Shown piece after piece: positions 28,404 through 37,735 of a stretch of DNA of 64,000 bases (positions are counted from its first letter, which is position 1; every line of letters begins with the position of its first letter). This DNA is from Pirellula sp. SH-Sr6A (GTDB lineage Bacteria > Planctomycetota > Planctomycetia > Pirellulales > Pirellulaceae): positions 5,685,988-5,749,987 of the forward strand of contig NZ_CP011272.1 in assembly GCF_001610875.1 (NCBI RefSeq), read 5' to 3'. The translations under genes were made by a program, and so were the position numbers. The notes under the pieces were generated by a model that was given only the letters and a program-made list of their open reading frames with translations, did not search any database and was not told the origin of the DNA.

Positions 28404-28753
28404 TCGCCAACCAATTACCTTGGGTCCAGCGGTGTTCGACATGTTCCGAACACCAGTACATCCTAGTTTTTAAACCATAAGATCGTGGAATCCTAGCTAT
28501 TTTTTTAAGCTTTGCAACGGCAATTTCTCGGGCGTCATGTATAGAATATTGGCCGGAACCTCGCGGTTCCTTCCGAATTCGAATCCTCGCCCCCGCAAAT
28601 CGTGCCTGAATGCTCTTCCCCCGCTCCTCGCCAACTCCATTCGCGATTTTCGCTACCGTTGGCTGCTTGGGCCCCATTTACCGCAACAGGGTACCCATCT
28701 GCGGCTGGCTCGATGGGCCAGCACTGCCTGAGTAAATTGAGGCGCGGCTTCTA
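28404..28753. promoter_or_regulatory. Divergent control region of rpsO and the ECF sigma gene
   Basis: 350 bases between divergent starts. No other gene is seen. Specific promoter boxes could not be assigned with confidence. Confidence 0.4.
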
Positions 28754-29320
28754 GTGAACGACGAAGACGAATTGATCGAGTCGGCATTGGCCGGGGACAG
28801 CAGTTCCTTTGAAATTCTGGTTTTTCGCTACCAGGACAGGCTTTTTACCGCGATGATCAGCGTCGTCGGCGGGGCCGAAGAAGCCGAGGATGTGGTTCAA
28901 GAAGCCTTCATCCAGGCATACCTCAAGCTGGATACTTTCCAACGAAACAGCCGATTCTTCACGTGGCTGTACCGTATCGCGTTCAATTTCGCACTGGCCC
29001 GCCGACGCAAGGCGAGGAACCTGGTTTCGCTCGACGAAGCACGGGAGAACGTCGGCCACGAGCCTGAATCGGAATTGGATGCCCCCGATAACCGAATGAC
29101 TCGCTTCGAAGACGCCAAACTAGTGCACAATGCTCTGGCCCTGCTGACCGAAGACCATCGCGCCATTCTGGTCCTCCGCGAAATGGAAGACATGGCGTAC
29201 GAAGAAATCGCCGAAGTCCTCGACATTTCCATCGGCACGGTTCGCTCAAGACTCAACCGCGCTCGATTCGCCCTCAAAGCCCAATTAGAAAAGTTCCCGG
29301 AGTGGAACCCCAAAGCTTGA
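28754..29320 (+). CDS. ECF-type RNA polymerase sigma factor (sigma-70 family)
   Basis: A 188-residue protein that directs RNA polymerase to a set of promoters. Region 2 is at about residues 12-80 (FEILVFRYQDRLFTAMISV, DVVQEAFIQAYLKLDTF, FFTWLYRIAFNFALARRR). Region 4 is at about 120-175 (LLTEDHRAILVLREMEDMAYEEIAEVL, with the recognition helix ISIGTVRSRLNRAR). Between them is an acidic linker. The start is a GTG at 28754. No anti-sigma gene is adjacent, so control is probably by another means or from a distant locus. Its stop lies 7 bases from the stop of a convergent alpha-CTD gene, so the two 3' ends face each other and read-through transcripts could be antisense. Confidence 0.92.
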   Translation: MNDEDELIESALAGDSSSFEILVFRYQDRLFTAMISVVGGAEEAEDVVQEAFIQAYLKLDTFQRNSRFFTWLYRIAFNFALARRRKARNLVSLDEARENVGHEPESELDAPDNRMTRFEDAKLVHNALALLTEDHRAILVLREMEDMAYEEIAEVLDISIGTVRSRLNRARFALKAQLEKFPEWNPKA

Positions 29321-29327
29321 GGAATCG

Positions 29328-29591
29328 CTACCGAGGCTTTCGCCAAGTTCGATGGTAACCGAGCCGCTCTAGAGACTGATAAACCTCTTCCAACGTCTTC
29401 TCACCAAAATTCGCTATGCTCAGCAGAGTCTCCGGAGTGCTGTTGAGTAGATCCCGCACGGTGAAGATCCCTTTCTCTTCCAAGCAATTTGTCGTGCGAA
29501 CCTGAAGCCCTATCTCCGCTGTGCTGAGGTCCAGTCGCTCCTTGAGAAGGCGGGCTTGTTCTTCGGCCTGGCTAATCGGTACCCGAGTCAT
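29328..29591 (-). CDS. Orphan RNA polymerase alpha C-terminal-domain protein
   Basis: An 87-residue protein that is essentially one alpha-CTD (helix-hairpin-helix) domain with an N-terminal helix of about 25 residues. Compared with E. coli RpoA from memory, the UP-element contacts appear retained. VRTTNCLEEKGI matches the Arg265, Asn268, Cys269 region, and IANFGEKTLEEV matches Gly296 and Lys298, with Thr for Ser299. The alpha N-terminal dimerisation domain is absent. The ATG at 29589-29591 was chosen because GGAGGAG lies about 8 bases before it; the frame stays open further up to 29648. It may compete with or substitute for RpoA at certain promoters (inference). It is convergent with the ECF sigma gene. 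Confidence 0.85.
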   Translation of the reverse strand: MTRVPISQAEEQARLLKERLDLSTAEIGLQVRTTNCLEEKGIFTVRDLLNSTPETLLSIANFGEKTLEEVYQSLERLGYHRTWRKPR

Positions 29592-29974
29592 TCGAATCAC
29601 TCCTCCGTGATGGGGACATTCTTGTCCATTTGAAAAGATGCAAATCATTCGCTATCGATCGCAACGCATTGACAATCGTTGCACCGAAGTAGTGTGTGGA
29701 CCCAATATACCAACCCACTTCTTTTTTGCACCCGTTGTGTACGAAAATATCCATGCATGACTCCCACTGAGCTCCCGTATGAACATGTGGCGAATGCTAG
29801 CGTTTGGGTCGCGGGCAGGATTTGTTTTCCATGCTCCTTCTCTCGGAATATCCAGACATCCTCCCGAACCGGAGCAACCGAACTTCGCGTTACGGTCTGG
29901 CCTTACGCAGCGATACTGACGAAACCAAAAGCACCGTTTGCCCCTTTCATTCTCCCTACCCAGCCGAGGAAAGT

Positions 29975-30676
29975 ATGCTTCGACATCTCGTGCTAACTTC
30001 GATCGGTCTGATCCTCACGATCCTGGGGTCTGGACGGTGTTTAGCGCAGACCTTGGATGACACGGGAATGTGGTTCGCGGCTTTCGGAAGTGGGAAGATC
30101 CGCCCGATGGAGACGGAGTCGCCTTTCCGATGGTGGTTCGACAGTCAGCTTCGATTGGCAGACGATACGGACGGCTTCCAGCAGAGCATTCTGCGTCCAG
30201 GGGTCGGATATGACGTAGTGGAAAACCAAACGGTATGGGCGGGATACGCTTGGATACGGACTTCGCCAGTCCTCGGCCAGGATTTCGATGAGCATCGTTC
30301 TTGGCAGCAATGGACCGCATCCCCTGGAGTCGGCGATTGGAAGCTCCTACACCGAAGCCGACTCGAGCAACGATGGGTCGAAACGGGGGACGACGTCGGG
30401 CATAGGTGGCGTCAAATGCATCGAATACAACGAACCCTCACACGAGCACCTCAATGGTCCTTGATCGGATGGGACGAAGCCTTCATGCAATTCAACGACA
30501 CCGACTGGGGTGCCAAAGGAGGATTTGACCAGAACCGAGCCTTCCTCGGGGTTGGGTTCAAACGATCACCCGACTCCCGAGTTCGCACAGAGATCGGATA
30601 TTTAAACCTATTCCTCAACCGGCAAGGGGCCGAGGATCGGATGAATCACATCCTGTCTTTCAACCTCTTTTACTGA
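29975..30676 (+). CDS. Exported beta-barrel-like protein (DUF2490 type)
   Basis: A 233-residue protein. The ATG at 29975 follows GAGGA and opens a signal peptide (MLRHLVLTSIGLILTILGSG, cut near RCLAQ). The mature part alternates short amphipathic strands (FRWWFDSQLRL, WAGYAWIRTSP, RLEQRWVETGDD, GVGFKRSPDSRVRTEIGYLN) and ends in an aromatic residue (LSFNLFY), the usual signature of an outer-membrane barrel. The pattern matches DUF2490, a family of small putative barrels. An in-frame upstream start at 29804 was rejected because it would precede the signal peptide. The role is unknown. Confidence 0.75.
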   Translation: MLRHLVLTSIGLILTILGSGRCLAQTLDDTGMWFAAFGSGKIRPMETESPFRWWFDSQLRLADDTDGFQQSILRPGVGYDVVENQTVWAGYAWIRTSPVLGQDFDEHRSWQQWTASPGVGDWKLLHRSRLEQRWVETGDDVGHRWRQMHRIQRTLTRAPQWSLIGWDEAFMQFNDTDWGAKGGFDQNRAFLGVGFKRSPDSRVRTEIGYLNLFLNRQGAEDRMNHILSFNLFY

Positions 30677-30744
30677 TCAATCGCCACCGTTTCTCGCAAT
30701 GGAAATGCAACGCATCCGCCGAAGGAAAACGTGGTCGTTGTCGC

Positions 30745-32064
30745 TTAGCGAAGGAGATCCGGTTTGGTCTCTTGAACGATTTCCCGTATTTGCTGACGTA
30801 GCTCAGGGGTCAGATGGCGGTACTCTTCATCTTGATTGTCTCCCTGGAGAATCGCGTTCAACTGCCCGCCGATGGCATCGCGAAGCGAGGGGGACATCGC
30901 GTCGAAAGCATCGGAGTAGATCAAATAACTGAGGGGGTACTTGAACATCCGCGATAGCATATCGAATTCCCGCAATGAACGCCCTTTCGAATCCTTGGGG
31001 CCGCGCTTCAAGAAGTCTTGAGCGAAGCCACTTGTGCCGGACACGTTGGAGGTCAACGCGAACTCCTTGCAGAAAAGAAGACGATCCACGACTTCCTTCG
31101 CAATCATGCCCAATTGCACCGAACGCTCCGCTGGATCTTGGTTCGCATCCTCATGCTCCAACGTCCGAACACGGAAATCCGCTAGGGTGATTGTATTGTG
31201 AGTTTGTGTTTGATGTTCAAGGACCATCAACGCGTGGATGTCGCTGTGGGGCGTCAGGTACTTGCTAACATCGAACAGCTTATCGAGCGACGAAAGATTC
31301 GCGAACCGAGTCGTATCGAGCATCCCGCCTTGCAAATAGCCGTTCCCCATGTGTTGCATGGACCCGTGAAGGCCTGTCACGTACCATCCTCCCCAGCGCC
31401 TGGAGAATTCGCTCGTTTCATCGGTAACGAAAGCCTCTCGCTTCACATCGTAATCGCCGTCATAGTTGGGGTACCCACTGCGGACCGCATGGCCGGGCAC
31501 TCCTTTGGTCATACTCGTCGCGTGACACCCCAAACACTGATAGGTCTCTTGACGAATTCGAGGAAGTCGAAAGCCCATCCGAAATGAATAGAAGGTGGCT
31601 CCTAGCTTTGGGTCGTTGGTGGATATTTCGACAAGGGAGCTGCCGGGAACCGAGCCGACATAGGTGTCGTCGTTGAAATAGATGGCGCGAGGATTACGAG
31701 GGGAAATATGCTGAACCTGCAGGCTCGTTTTCGAAAACACGAGCACTTGCGAACTCTCGGGGATCTCAAGATGCTTCAACAGCGATCGCAGATACCCTCG
31801 CTCGCCATCCTGCTCGAGAGCAACGTCCCCTTTCTCCATCGCTGCAATCAGTTTGGAGACTCGATTGTTCGCTTCGGTATCGGAATAGCGAAACGGTTCC
31901 TTCTCAAGATCCCCCGAGACAAACTGAGCGTTCGAGTTTCGTCCCAAGCCCAGCGCAAGAACGAGGACCGCCAAGCCAAAACGAAAGGACACGAGTCGCG
32001 CGCGCGGGTGGGAGTGGGAGTGAGGGTGGGGGTGGGGACAGTTATTGCTCATCGATTCCGTCAT
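30745..32064 (-). CDS. Exported protein with a single c-type haem motif and His-rich N-terminus
   Basis: A 439-residue protein. The N-terminus before the signal core is PHPHPHSHSHPRA, encoded by a low-complexity purine tract in the DNA near 32000-32035. The signal core LAVLVLALGLG is cut near SNAQ. One CLGCH motif (about residue 177) could bind haem c covalently in the periplasm. The rest is mixed helix with no obvious second haem site; nearby Met and His residues (GSMQHMGNGY) could supply the distal ligand. It may be a low-potential cytochrome or an electron-accepting subunit; the partner is unknown. The His-rich leader may be removed with the signal peptide or may be a start artefact: a second ATG six codons in would not remove it. 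Confidence 0.75.
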   Translation of the reverse strand: MTESMSNNCPHPHPHSHSHPRARLVSFRFGLAVLVLALGLGRNSNAQFVSGDLEKEPFRYSDTEANNRVSKLIAAMEKGDVALEQDGERGYLRSLLKHLEIPESSQVLVFSKTSLQVQHISPRNPRAIYFNDDTYVGSVPGSSLVEISTNDPKLGATFYSFRMGFRLPRIRQETYQCLGCHATSMTKGVPGHAVRSGYPNYDGDYDVKREAFVTDETSEFSRRWGGWYVTGLHGSMQHMGNGYLQGGMLDTTRFANLSSLDKLFDVSKYLTPHSDIHALMVLEHQTQTHNTITLADFRVRTLEHEDANQDPAERSVQLGMIAKEVVDRLLFCKEFALTSNVSGTSGFAQDFLKRGPKDSKGRSLREFDMLSRMFKYPLSYLIYSDAFDAMSPSLRDAIGGQLNAILQGDNQDEEYRHLTPELRQQIREIVQETKPDLLR

Positions 32065-32254
32065 CCAAGTTGCCTGCGTTTGTTTCTATAGCGGAAGCAC
32101 TGCTAGAACGTTCCCAACAATCCAACCTGCGATGCTGAAACTGAGCGCCACCGTGAGCCAACGAACCAAACGATGTTTTCAAGATTCTAGCTTAGGGTGG
32201 AATGCGTTCCCACCTCGATAAGCCAGCCACCCGACTAAGCCTAGCACAAAAAAG

Positions 32255-32341
32255 CGGATGGGGAGGGATTCGAACCCACGGTAGCCTTACGACTACTCCG
32301 GTTTTCAAGACCGGTGCATTAAACCGCTCTGCCACCCATCC
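32255..32341 (-). tRNA. tRNA-Ser (anticodon UGA)
   Basis: Acceptor stem GGATGGG pairs with CCCATCC. The anticodon stem-loop is CCGGTCTTGAAAACCGG with anticodon TGA. A long variable arm follows and the T loop is TTCGAAT, all typical of a serine tRNA. Length is 87 bases with the discriminator G; CCA is not encoded and a run of six T follows. One T-stem pair appears mismatched. A possible promoter (TTGCCA, 17 bases, ATAAAA) lies just upstream on the minus strand. Confidence 0.95.
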
Positions 32342-32404
32342 GACCCATGTTTTTATTGGGTTTTGTGTGTCGCTGGCAAAATCCGAGTCCTGCCATTCCA
32401 CATT

Positions 32405-32435
32405 TTGACACTTTTTGCGGTCCAGAAAGTGTCAA
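32405..32435. other. Perfect 10-bp inverted repeat upstream of tRNA-Ser
   Basis: ttgacacttt (32405-32414) and aaagtgtcaa (32426-32435) with an 11-base spacer. There is no T-run, so it may be an operator or an mRNA end. The remaining gap 32342-32618 shows nothing else. Confidence 0.5.
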
Positions 32436-32618
32436 TCCCAACGACGCGTTCACGTCGCGGGCTGTCTCAGTAGCAAAGTAGTATTGCCCTGAGCAAGACG
32501 GATTCTAGCCAGAAGTCGGGAGCCAAGCAAATCCAACTCCACGATGCGACGTTGCCCCTGGGGAGATCTCATGGAACATCGTGACTGCTCCGCCGCGTCC
32601 GAACGTCGCGAAGGGCTA

Positions 32619-33611
32619 CTACTTGGGCTGGTTCAAGTAGAAGTAGATGGACTTTCCGTCCTTGTAAACTGCTGTTCCATTCGGTAAGTCGAACTCTTTG
32701 AAATCGTACATGATCAGTTCCGATGGTCCGTTCAGCAAAACCCATTTGATTTCAAGTTGGAAGTCTTCGGTTCGATATTCGATGTTTTCCTCCTTGGGTT
32801 CTTTCCCTTCGGGTAAGAACCGACTGCGAAAGGTTCCCGATAGTTTTGACGGTACCCATACGCCACCTATTTGCTTCCAGTCAGTTCGACAATCCAATTC
32901 GATTTCACCCCCTCTGACTGAGGTTACTCGAATCGGAGTGAATCCTCGGCTTTTGTCGACCCATAGCTTCATGTCCATTGGTATTTTGGGAAGGTTGGCT
33001 CTCTGCGGTACATCTCTCTTATACGAGAGCTTCAAAATGTCTCCGCTCTCTTCGTCGACCCGAATGTCGTCCATAACATTGACCCCCAGCGGCTCGAAAA
33101 AGAATTCATCTCCATCGTGGGACCTGCTATAGATGTTGGAGGAATTACAAAAACCGACGCCTCGAATGTCGAATCTCTTGAAGTGGGACGAAAGCTCTTT
33201 TTCCGGAGCGATTCGCGGATGTATGAACAATGCAGCCGTTGGGATTATAAAATCGTGATAGGTATATCTAGTGACTGGATCTTCGCAGAAAAAGATTCGC
33301 AATTCATCACGTTCACCGGAGCGAGTGTCGCTTGTGGCGAAGCATGTTTCTGACCGATCGAAAAGAAACTTGCCATTGGGAAAATCAAATTCGTACGACC
33401 AACGAATATCCGTCTTTCTGACCGGCCCTCTCCCCTCGGCCTGTGAATAAGAGCCCACCGCAGTAAGAATGCCGTCTGTAATCTTATTCCTTTCCGACTG
33501 CATGGCGGTCCTAATTTGCTTCGCCGTTAGGGTAGTACTTTGTGCTTCTGCACGACCCGCTACCCAGAAAGTCAGAAGAAGCAAAAGGCTGTACTTCGAT
33601 GATGCTAACAT
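32619..33611 (-). CDS. Exported protein of unknown function
   Basis: A 330-residue protein with a signal peptide (KYSLLLLLTFWVAGRAEAQ, cut after AEAQ). The mature part is rich in beta strands with paired aromatic residues (WSYEFDFPNGKFLFDRSET, TYHDFIIPTAALFIHPR). It resembles the LolA-like or outer-membrane lipoprotein-sorting fold that several planctomycete secreted families adopt, but the match is weak. AGGTG lies just before the ATG at 33609-33611. The gene stands alone, with about 290 bases to the next gene. Function not known; a periplasmic location is likely. Confidence 0.65.
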   Translation of the reverse strand: MLASSKYSLLLLLTFWVAGRAEAQSTTLTAKQIRTAMQSERNKITDGILTAVGSYSQAEGRGPVRKTDIRWSYEFDFPNGKFLFDRSETCFATSDTRSGERDELRIFFCEDPVTRYTYHDFIIPTAALFIHPRIAPEKELSSHFKRFDIRGVGFCNSSNIYSRSHDGDEFFFEPLGVNVMDDIRVDEESGDILKLSYKRDVPQRANLPKIPMDMKLWVDKSRGFTPIRVTSVRGGEIELDCRTDWKQIGGVWVPSKLSGTFRSRFLPEGKEPKEENIEYRTEDFQLEIKWVLLNGPSELIMYDFKEFDLPNGTAVYKDGKSIYFYLNQPK

Positions 33612-33904
33612 TGGTCACCTTTTATCACAATGAACCCTTTACCGAGCCTTGGCTGCACCGTCCTGAAAGGAGTGTCGTCCAAAATGAATAACGATGGGGG
33701 CTCCAACGAAGTCAAATCTTAATGACTTAGCACCATCCGATTGCGATTTGCATCGGTGTATCCAGGGCATCAACCTCTTCGTTTCGATACGCTCGTCGCA
33801 TTGTATGGAAATTCGTTTGCGAGCGGTTGCTCACGATCGGAACGGGATTGAACTTTTTCTTCAAACGAGCTTTGCATCGCGCATGAGCAGAGAGCGAACG
33901 ACAC

Positions 33905-34276
33905 TTAAGTGTTCGGGGCGTCTGACCGCAGAATCTTTTCCATCTTGCGACCCTTGGCAAGCTCATCGACGAGCTTGTCGAGATAACGCACTTTCTGCGT
34001 GAGTGGATTTGAAATCTCTTCCACTCGATAGCCGCAGATCACTCCCGTGATGAGACTAGCGTTCGGATGCAGATTCGCAGATTCAAAGAAGTCGGCGAAG
34101 GTCGATCCGTTAGCGATATGAGTTTGAACCTGCTCTTCGGTCAAACCGGTTAGCCATCGAATGACTTCATTGAGCTCGTCTTTGGTGCGCCCCTTTTTTT
34201 CCACTTTGGCGAGATAGAGCGGGTACACTTTTCCAAAGATCATCGTCGCGATTCGTTCGTCGTGATTCATCATCAT
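33905..34276 (-). CDS. DUF2200 family protein
   Basis: A 123-residue cytosolic protein. The block KVYPLYLAKVEKKGRTKDEL, the following IRWLTGL and the C-terminal RYLDKLVDELAKGRKMEKIL are the hallmark of DUF2200. Its structure suggests a small helical fold; function is not known. Only 11 bases separate its start from the uvrB stop upstream on the same strand, so it is probably co-transcribed with uvrB. Confidence 0.88.
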   Translation of the reverse strand: MMMNHDERIATMIFGKVYPLYLAKVEKKGRTKDELNEVIRWLTGLTEEQVQTHIANGSTFADFFESANLHPNASLITGVICGYRVEEISNPLTQKVRYLDKLVDELAKGRKMEKILRSDAPNT

Positions 34277-34287
34277 GCTCCTGAGGT

Positions 34288-36351
34288 TTACCTTCGTTTG
34301 GATCGCTTTCTCTGTCGCGTTCCCACCACCCGTTGGTCGTCGTCCTCGGACTCGATGGGTTCACCGATTCGGTCTCGCATCCGCAAGATCTTGTCGCGTA
34401 GGGCGGCGGCTCGCTCGAACTCGAGATTTTCTGCAGCGGCCAACATCTCCTCCTCCAGTGTTTTCAAGTAGGCCTCGGTGATCTTCTCGGCCTGCGGATC
34501 GCGACGCACGATTTCTCGAGCCCTCTTGCGATTCTCGGCCGCCTGATGGATCGAAGCGGTAACTTGCTTGCGAACCGTTTCCGGCGTGATCCCGTGTTCT
34601 TGGTTGTACTCCTCCTGCACTTTGCGTCGCCGCCCTGTCTCGTCGATCGCTGTGCGCATCGACTCGGTCATGGTGTCGGCATAGAGGATGACCTTGGAGT
34701 TCGCATTGCGAGCTGCGCGACCGATGGTTTGAATCAGGGACGTTTCGCTTCGTAGAAATCCCTCTTTGTCGGCATCGAGGATGGCTACCAAGCTGACTTC
34801 GGGCAAGTCGAGGCCTTCTCGGAGCAAGTTCACCCCCACCAACACATCGCAGCGACCGTCTCGAAGTTCTCGCAGCAACTCCACGCGTTCGAATGCGTCC
34901 AACTCACTGTGGAGCCACCGGCACTTCAAATCGTTCTCCACAAAGAAGGTCGCAAGGTCCTCTGCTAGTCGCTTCGTCAAAGCCGTGACGAGCGTGCGAT
35001 CTCCCATCTGGATCCGCTCTCGTATTTGCTCGAGCAGATGCATGACTTGCCCACGAGCTGGGACCACTTCGATAACGGGATCAAGCAATCCCGTGGGCCG
35101 AATCACCTGCTCGACCACTTCGCCTCCGGTTTGGTCCAGTTCGTACTCGGCCGGCGTGGCGGAAACAAAGATGACTTGATTGATCTTCGCCTCCCATTCT
35201 TCGAACTTGAGGGGGCGATTATCCAGCGCGCAGGGGAGCCGAAAGCCGTGCTCGACGAGGGTTGTTTTTCGACTTTTGTCACCCGCGTACATGGCTCTCA
35301 CTTGCGGAATCGTCACGTGCGACTCGTCGACGAGGAGCAAAAAGTCCTTGTCAAAGAACTCATATAGTGTGTCGGGAGTCGCTCCAGGCTGTTTCCCCGA
35401 GAGAGGACGTGAATAATTTTCGATGCCGGGACAATGTCCTGTGTGACCCAGCATTTCAATATCGAACTTGGTTCGCGCCGACAGTCGTTGCGCTTCGAGA
35501 ATTTTGCCTGCGGCATTGAACTTCGCTAGTTGCTCCTCCAGTTCTTTGCGGATGACGTGAATCGCCTTTTGAATTCGATCCTCAGATGTCACGAAGTGTT
35601 TCGCAGGGAAGATATAGACCTCGGTCAATCGCGAAACGACTTCGCCGGTCAATGGATTGATGATCGAAATCTGCTCGACTTCGTCTCCCCAGAATTCAAA
35701 GCGATAGGCGAACTCTTCGTACGCGGGCCAAAGCTCCATCGTGTCGCCGCGCACGCGAAACTTGCCTCGTTCGAATGCGATGTCGTTGCGCTCGTATTGG
35801 ATGTCGATCAGCCGGAGCAGGAGCGTCTCGCGGTGGATGGATTCGTTGCAACGGATCGCGACCACCATGCGACGGTAGTCTTCAGGAGAACCGAGGCCGT
35901 AGATGCAAGAAACGCTCGCGACGATGATGCAGTCGCGCCGACTGACCAGGGCGCTGGTCGCAGCCAATCGCAGTCGATCGATCTCTTCATTGATCGACGC
36001 ATCCTTTTCGATGTAGATATCGCGTTGAGGTATGTAGGCTTCGGGCTGATAATAGTCGTAATAGCTGACGAAGTAGTGGACGGCATTGCGCGGAAAGAAT
36101 TCTTTGAACTCCGCATAGAGTTGTGCCGCGAGGGTCTTGTTGTGGCTGAGCACCAACGTCGGCCGCTGGACCCGTTGGATCACATTGGCCATCGTGAACG
36201 TTTTGCCCGATCCGGTCACCCCCATCAAGACTTGATGCTTTCGTCCTTCGTTCAGCCCTTGCACCAAGGCTTCGATGGCTTGGGGTTGGTCTCCTGCAGG
36301 TTGATAAGAGCAATCCAAATCGAAAAGTGGGGCGGTTTTTGGAGCAGTCAT
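34288..36351 (-). CDS. uvrB: Excinuclease ABC subunit B
   Basis: A 687-residue nucleotide-excision-repair helicase that checks DNA damage handed over by UvrA and recruits UvrC. Walker A is GVTGSGKT (residues 44-51). The beta-hairpin that locks the strand is in YYDYYQPEAYIPQRDIYIEKD, which is nearly invariant. Helicase motifs include VLVGVNLLREGLDLPEVSLV and QTIGRAARN, and a UVR domain lies near the C-terminus (LEFERAAALRDKI). The ATG at 36349-36351 is chosen since it gives the usual short N-terminus; an ATG 11 codons further up is possible. The last 20 residues are basic. It is likely co-transcribed with the DUF2200 gene downstream. Confidence 0.96.
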   Translation of the reverse strand: MTAPKTAPLFDLDCSYQPAGDQPQAIEALVQGLNEGRKHQVLMGVTGSGKTFTMANVIQRVQRPTLVLSHNKTLAAQLYAEFKEFFPRNAVHYFVSYYDYYQPEAYIPQRDIYIEKDASINEEIDRLRLAATSALVSRRDCIIVASVSCIYGLGSPEDYRRMVVAIRCNESIHRETLLLRLIDIQYERNDIAFERGKFRVRGDTMELWPAYEEFAYRFEFWGDEVEQISIINPLTGEVVSRLTEVYIFPAKHFVTSEDRIQKAIHVIRKELEEQLAKFNAAGKILEAQRLSARTKFDIEMLGHTGHCPGIENYSRPLSGKQPGATPDTLYEFFDKDFLLLVDESHVTIPQVRAMYAGDKSRKTTLVEHGFRLPCALDNRPLKFEEWEAKINQVIFVSATPAEYELDQTGGEVVEQVIRPTGLLDPVIEVVPARGQVMHLLEQIRERIQMGDRTLVTALTKRLAEDLATFFVENDLKCRWLHSELDAFERVELLRELRDGRCDVLVGVNLLREGLDLPEVSLVAILDADKEGFLRSETSLIQTIGRAARNANSKVILYADTMTESMRTAIDETGRRRKVQEEYNQEHGITPETVRKQVTASIHQAAENRKRAREIVRRDPQAEKITEAYLKTLEEEMLAAAENLEFERAAALRDKILRMRDRIGEPIESEDDDQRVVGTRQRKRSKRR

Positions 36352-36502
36352 TTCGAAGCATCGAACAGAGGTAAGAAAGAGCACGCCGACAGACTGCTAT
36401 TGTCGGTGGATTCGACGGGGTGGCAACCGCCGCACCCAAGAGTACGGCGGCAATATTCTTGACTGGCCCGCTCGGACTGGCTCGCTCGGGCTGGCGGCCT
36501 TG

Positions 36503-37507
36503 CTAGTCGACCATACGGCCCGCGACGGTGGTTTCCAAAGTGATTTGTTCCCCAAGGGATGTCTTCACCACAATCTCTTGCTTGATCGATCGCTCGTCTC
36601 CTACCAATTCCCCTGTGAAGGTCATTGGGATCAAGTGAAGTGGCTTTTCTCCAGGTGGAATCGAGAAGCTAAATCGGGGGTCCGGGCATTCGACCGAGAC
36701 GATCGTGAAAGGTTTCTTGGCTCGAACCATCAGCTTCTGCTGGACTTGCTGTCCGCTTTTGACGTCCCCTACCGAGACGAGTTTCGGCGTGATGGTAACC
36801 GGTGGGACCACGCGAGCATTGACCGGGAGAGTGAACATTCCCTCGTTCGAATCGTTGGTGACGACGGTGATCCCTTCCATGAAATCGCCGGCCGGAGCAG
36901 TGTCCTTCAAGGTGATCCGCATTCGATAGTCGGTCATGTTTCCTTGGCGGGTTGCTGGGTCCAATCGAACTTCCAGATGGCTGGTATCACCCCGTACATC
37001 TTGAATGGCCCAGTCCCTGCGTCCTGCGTAGGAGATCTTGAGGTCGACGGTTTTGGTTGCGCCGACATCCACGTCCCCGAAGGAGATCTCGCCCGGTTCC
37101 ACGACGATGTCGGACCGGATTTTTCCGGATACCAACAGAGTCACTTCCGCGTAGTAAGGGCGATCGATGACCACGGTGATGGCCGCCGATTTGGCGCCTA
37201 AGAAGGACTTCGTGTTGAATTGGGCGAGGATTTCTCCCTTTTCCCAGGCCTTCAGCGTGTTCTTGGTAATGATCGGTTTGGTGCAACCGCAGCTGCTCCT
37301 AACCGAAGCGATATGAACGTCTTCCTCGAAGCAGTTTTCGAGGACGAACGCATACTCGGTCTTGGCGTTACGGCTGACAGTGCCAAAGTCGTGCTTCGTC
37401 TCCTTAAATAGCTTTTGAGCCCAATCGGCACCCGATGCGAAGGGGACGAAAGCAATCGCGACGATCCACGCGGCGAGAAAGCGATGGACAACTTGCTGAA
37501 AAACCAT
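36503..37507 (-). CDS. Exported DUF1573 protein
   Basis: A 334-residue protein. The ATG at 37505-37507 follows GGGAG and opens a signal peptide ending FASGADWA. The first mature domain is DUF1573 (KHDFGTVSRNAKTEYAFVLEN, then SSCGCTKPIITK). This is an Ig-like beta sandwich with a conserved Cys pair, found in many planctomycete and Bacteroidetes exported proteins. Two more beta-sandwich-like repeats follow (ISFGDVDVGATKTVDLKISY and VTITPKLVSVGDVKSGQQVQ), so the chain is probably a string of Ig-like domains on the cell surface. The frame is open upstream to 37570. Role unknown. Confidence 0.85.
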   Translation of the reverse strand: MVFQQVVHRFLAAWIVAIAFVPFASGADWAQKLFKETKHDFGTVSRNAKTEYAFVLENCFEEDVHIASVRSSCGCTKPIITKNTLKAWEKGEILAQFNTKSFLGAKSAAITVVIDRPYYAEVTLLVSGKIRSDIVVEPGEISFGDVDVGATKTVDLKISYAGRRDWAIQDVRGDTSHLEVRLDPATRQGNMTDYRMRITLKDTAPAGDFMEGITVVTNDSNEGMFTLPVNARVVPPVTITPKLVSVGDVKSGQQVQQKLMVRAKKPFTIVSVECPDPRFSFSIPPGEKPLHLIPMTFTGELVGDERSIKQEIVVKTSLGEQITLETTVAGRMVD

Positions 37508-37735
37508 GCGGCGGAACTCCCTTTGAGTAGACGTACAACCTGAGGAGTCATCGGCAATCGACCCCCGCAAACTCGATTTCTTTGGAAAGATTTACCGGCA
37601 AAGACTACCCAAACCCTCCGGTCCATTCGAAAGGAAACGAGGTAGCCACCCTCCAGGGGATTGCTATAATTTCGCGTTTTCTCCGGCGAAGAGACCGGTT
37701 TGCTCTAGATTCCGGCCCTCGGTCGGACACCTTCG

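Noticed and set aside
35530-36462. 310-codon frame on the plus strand
   Set aside because: Antisense to uvrB.
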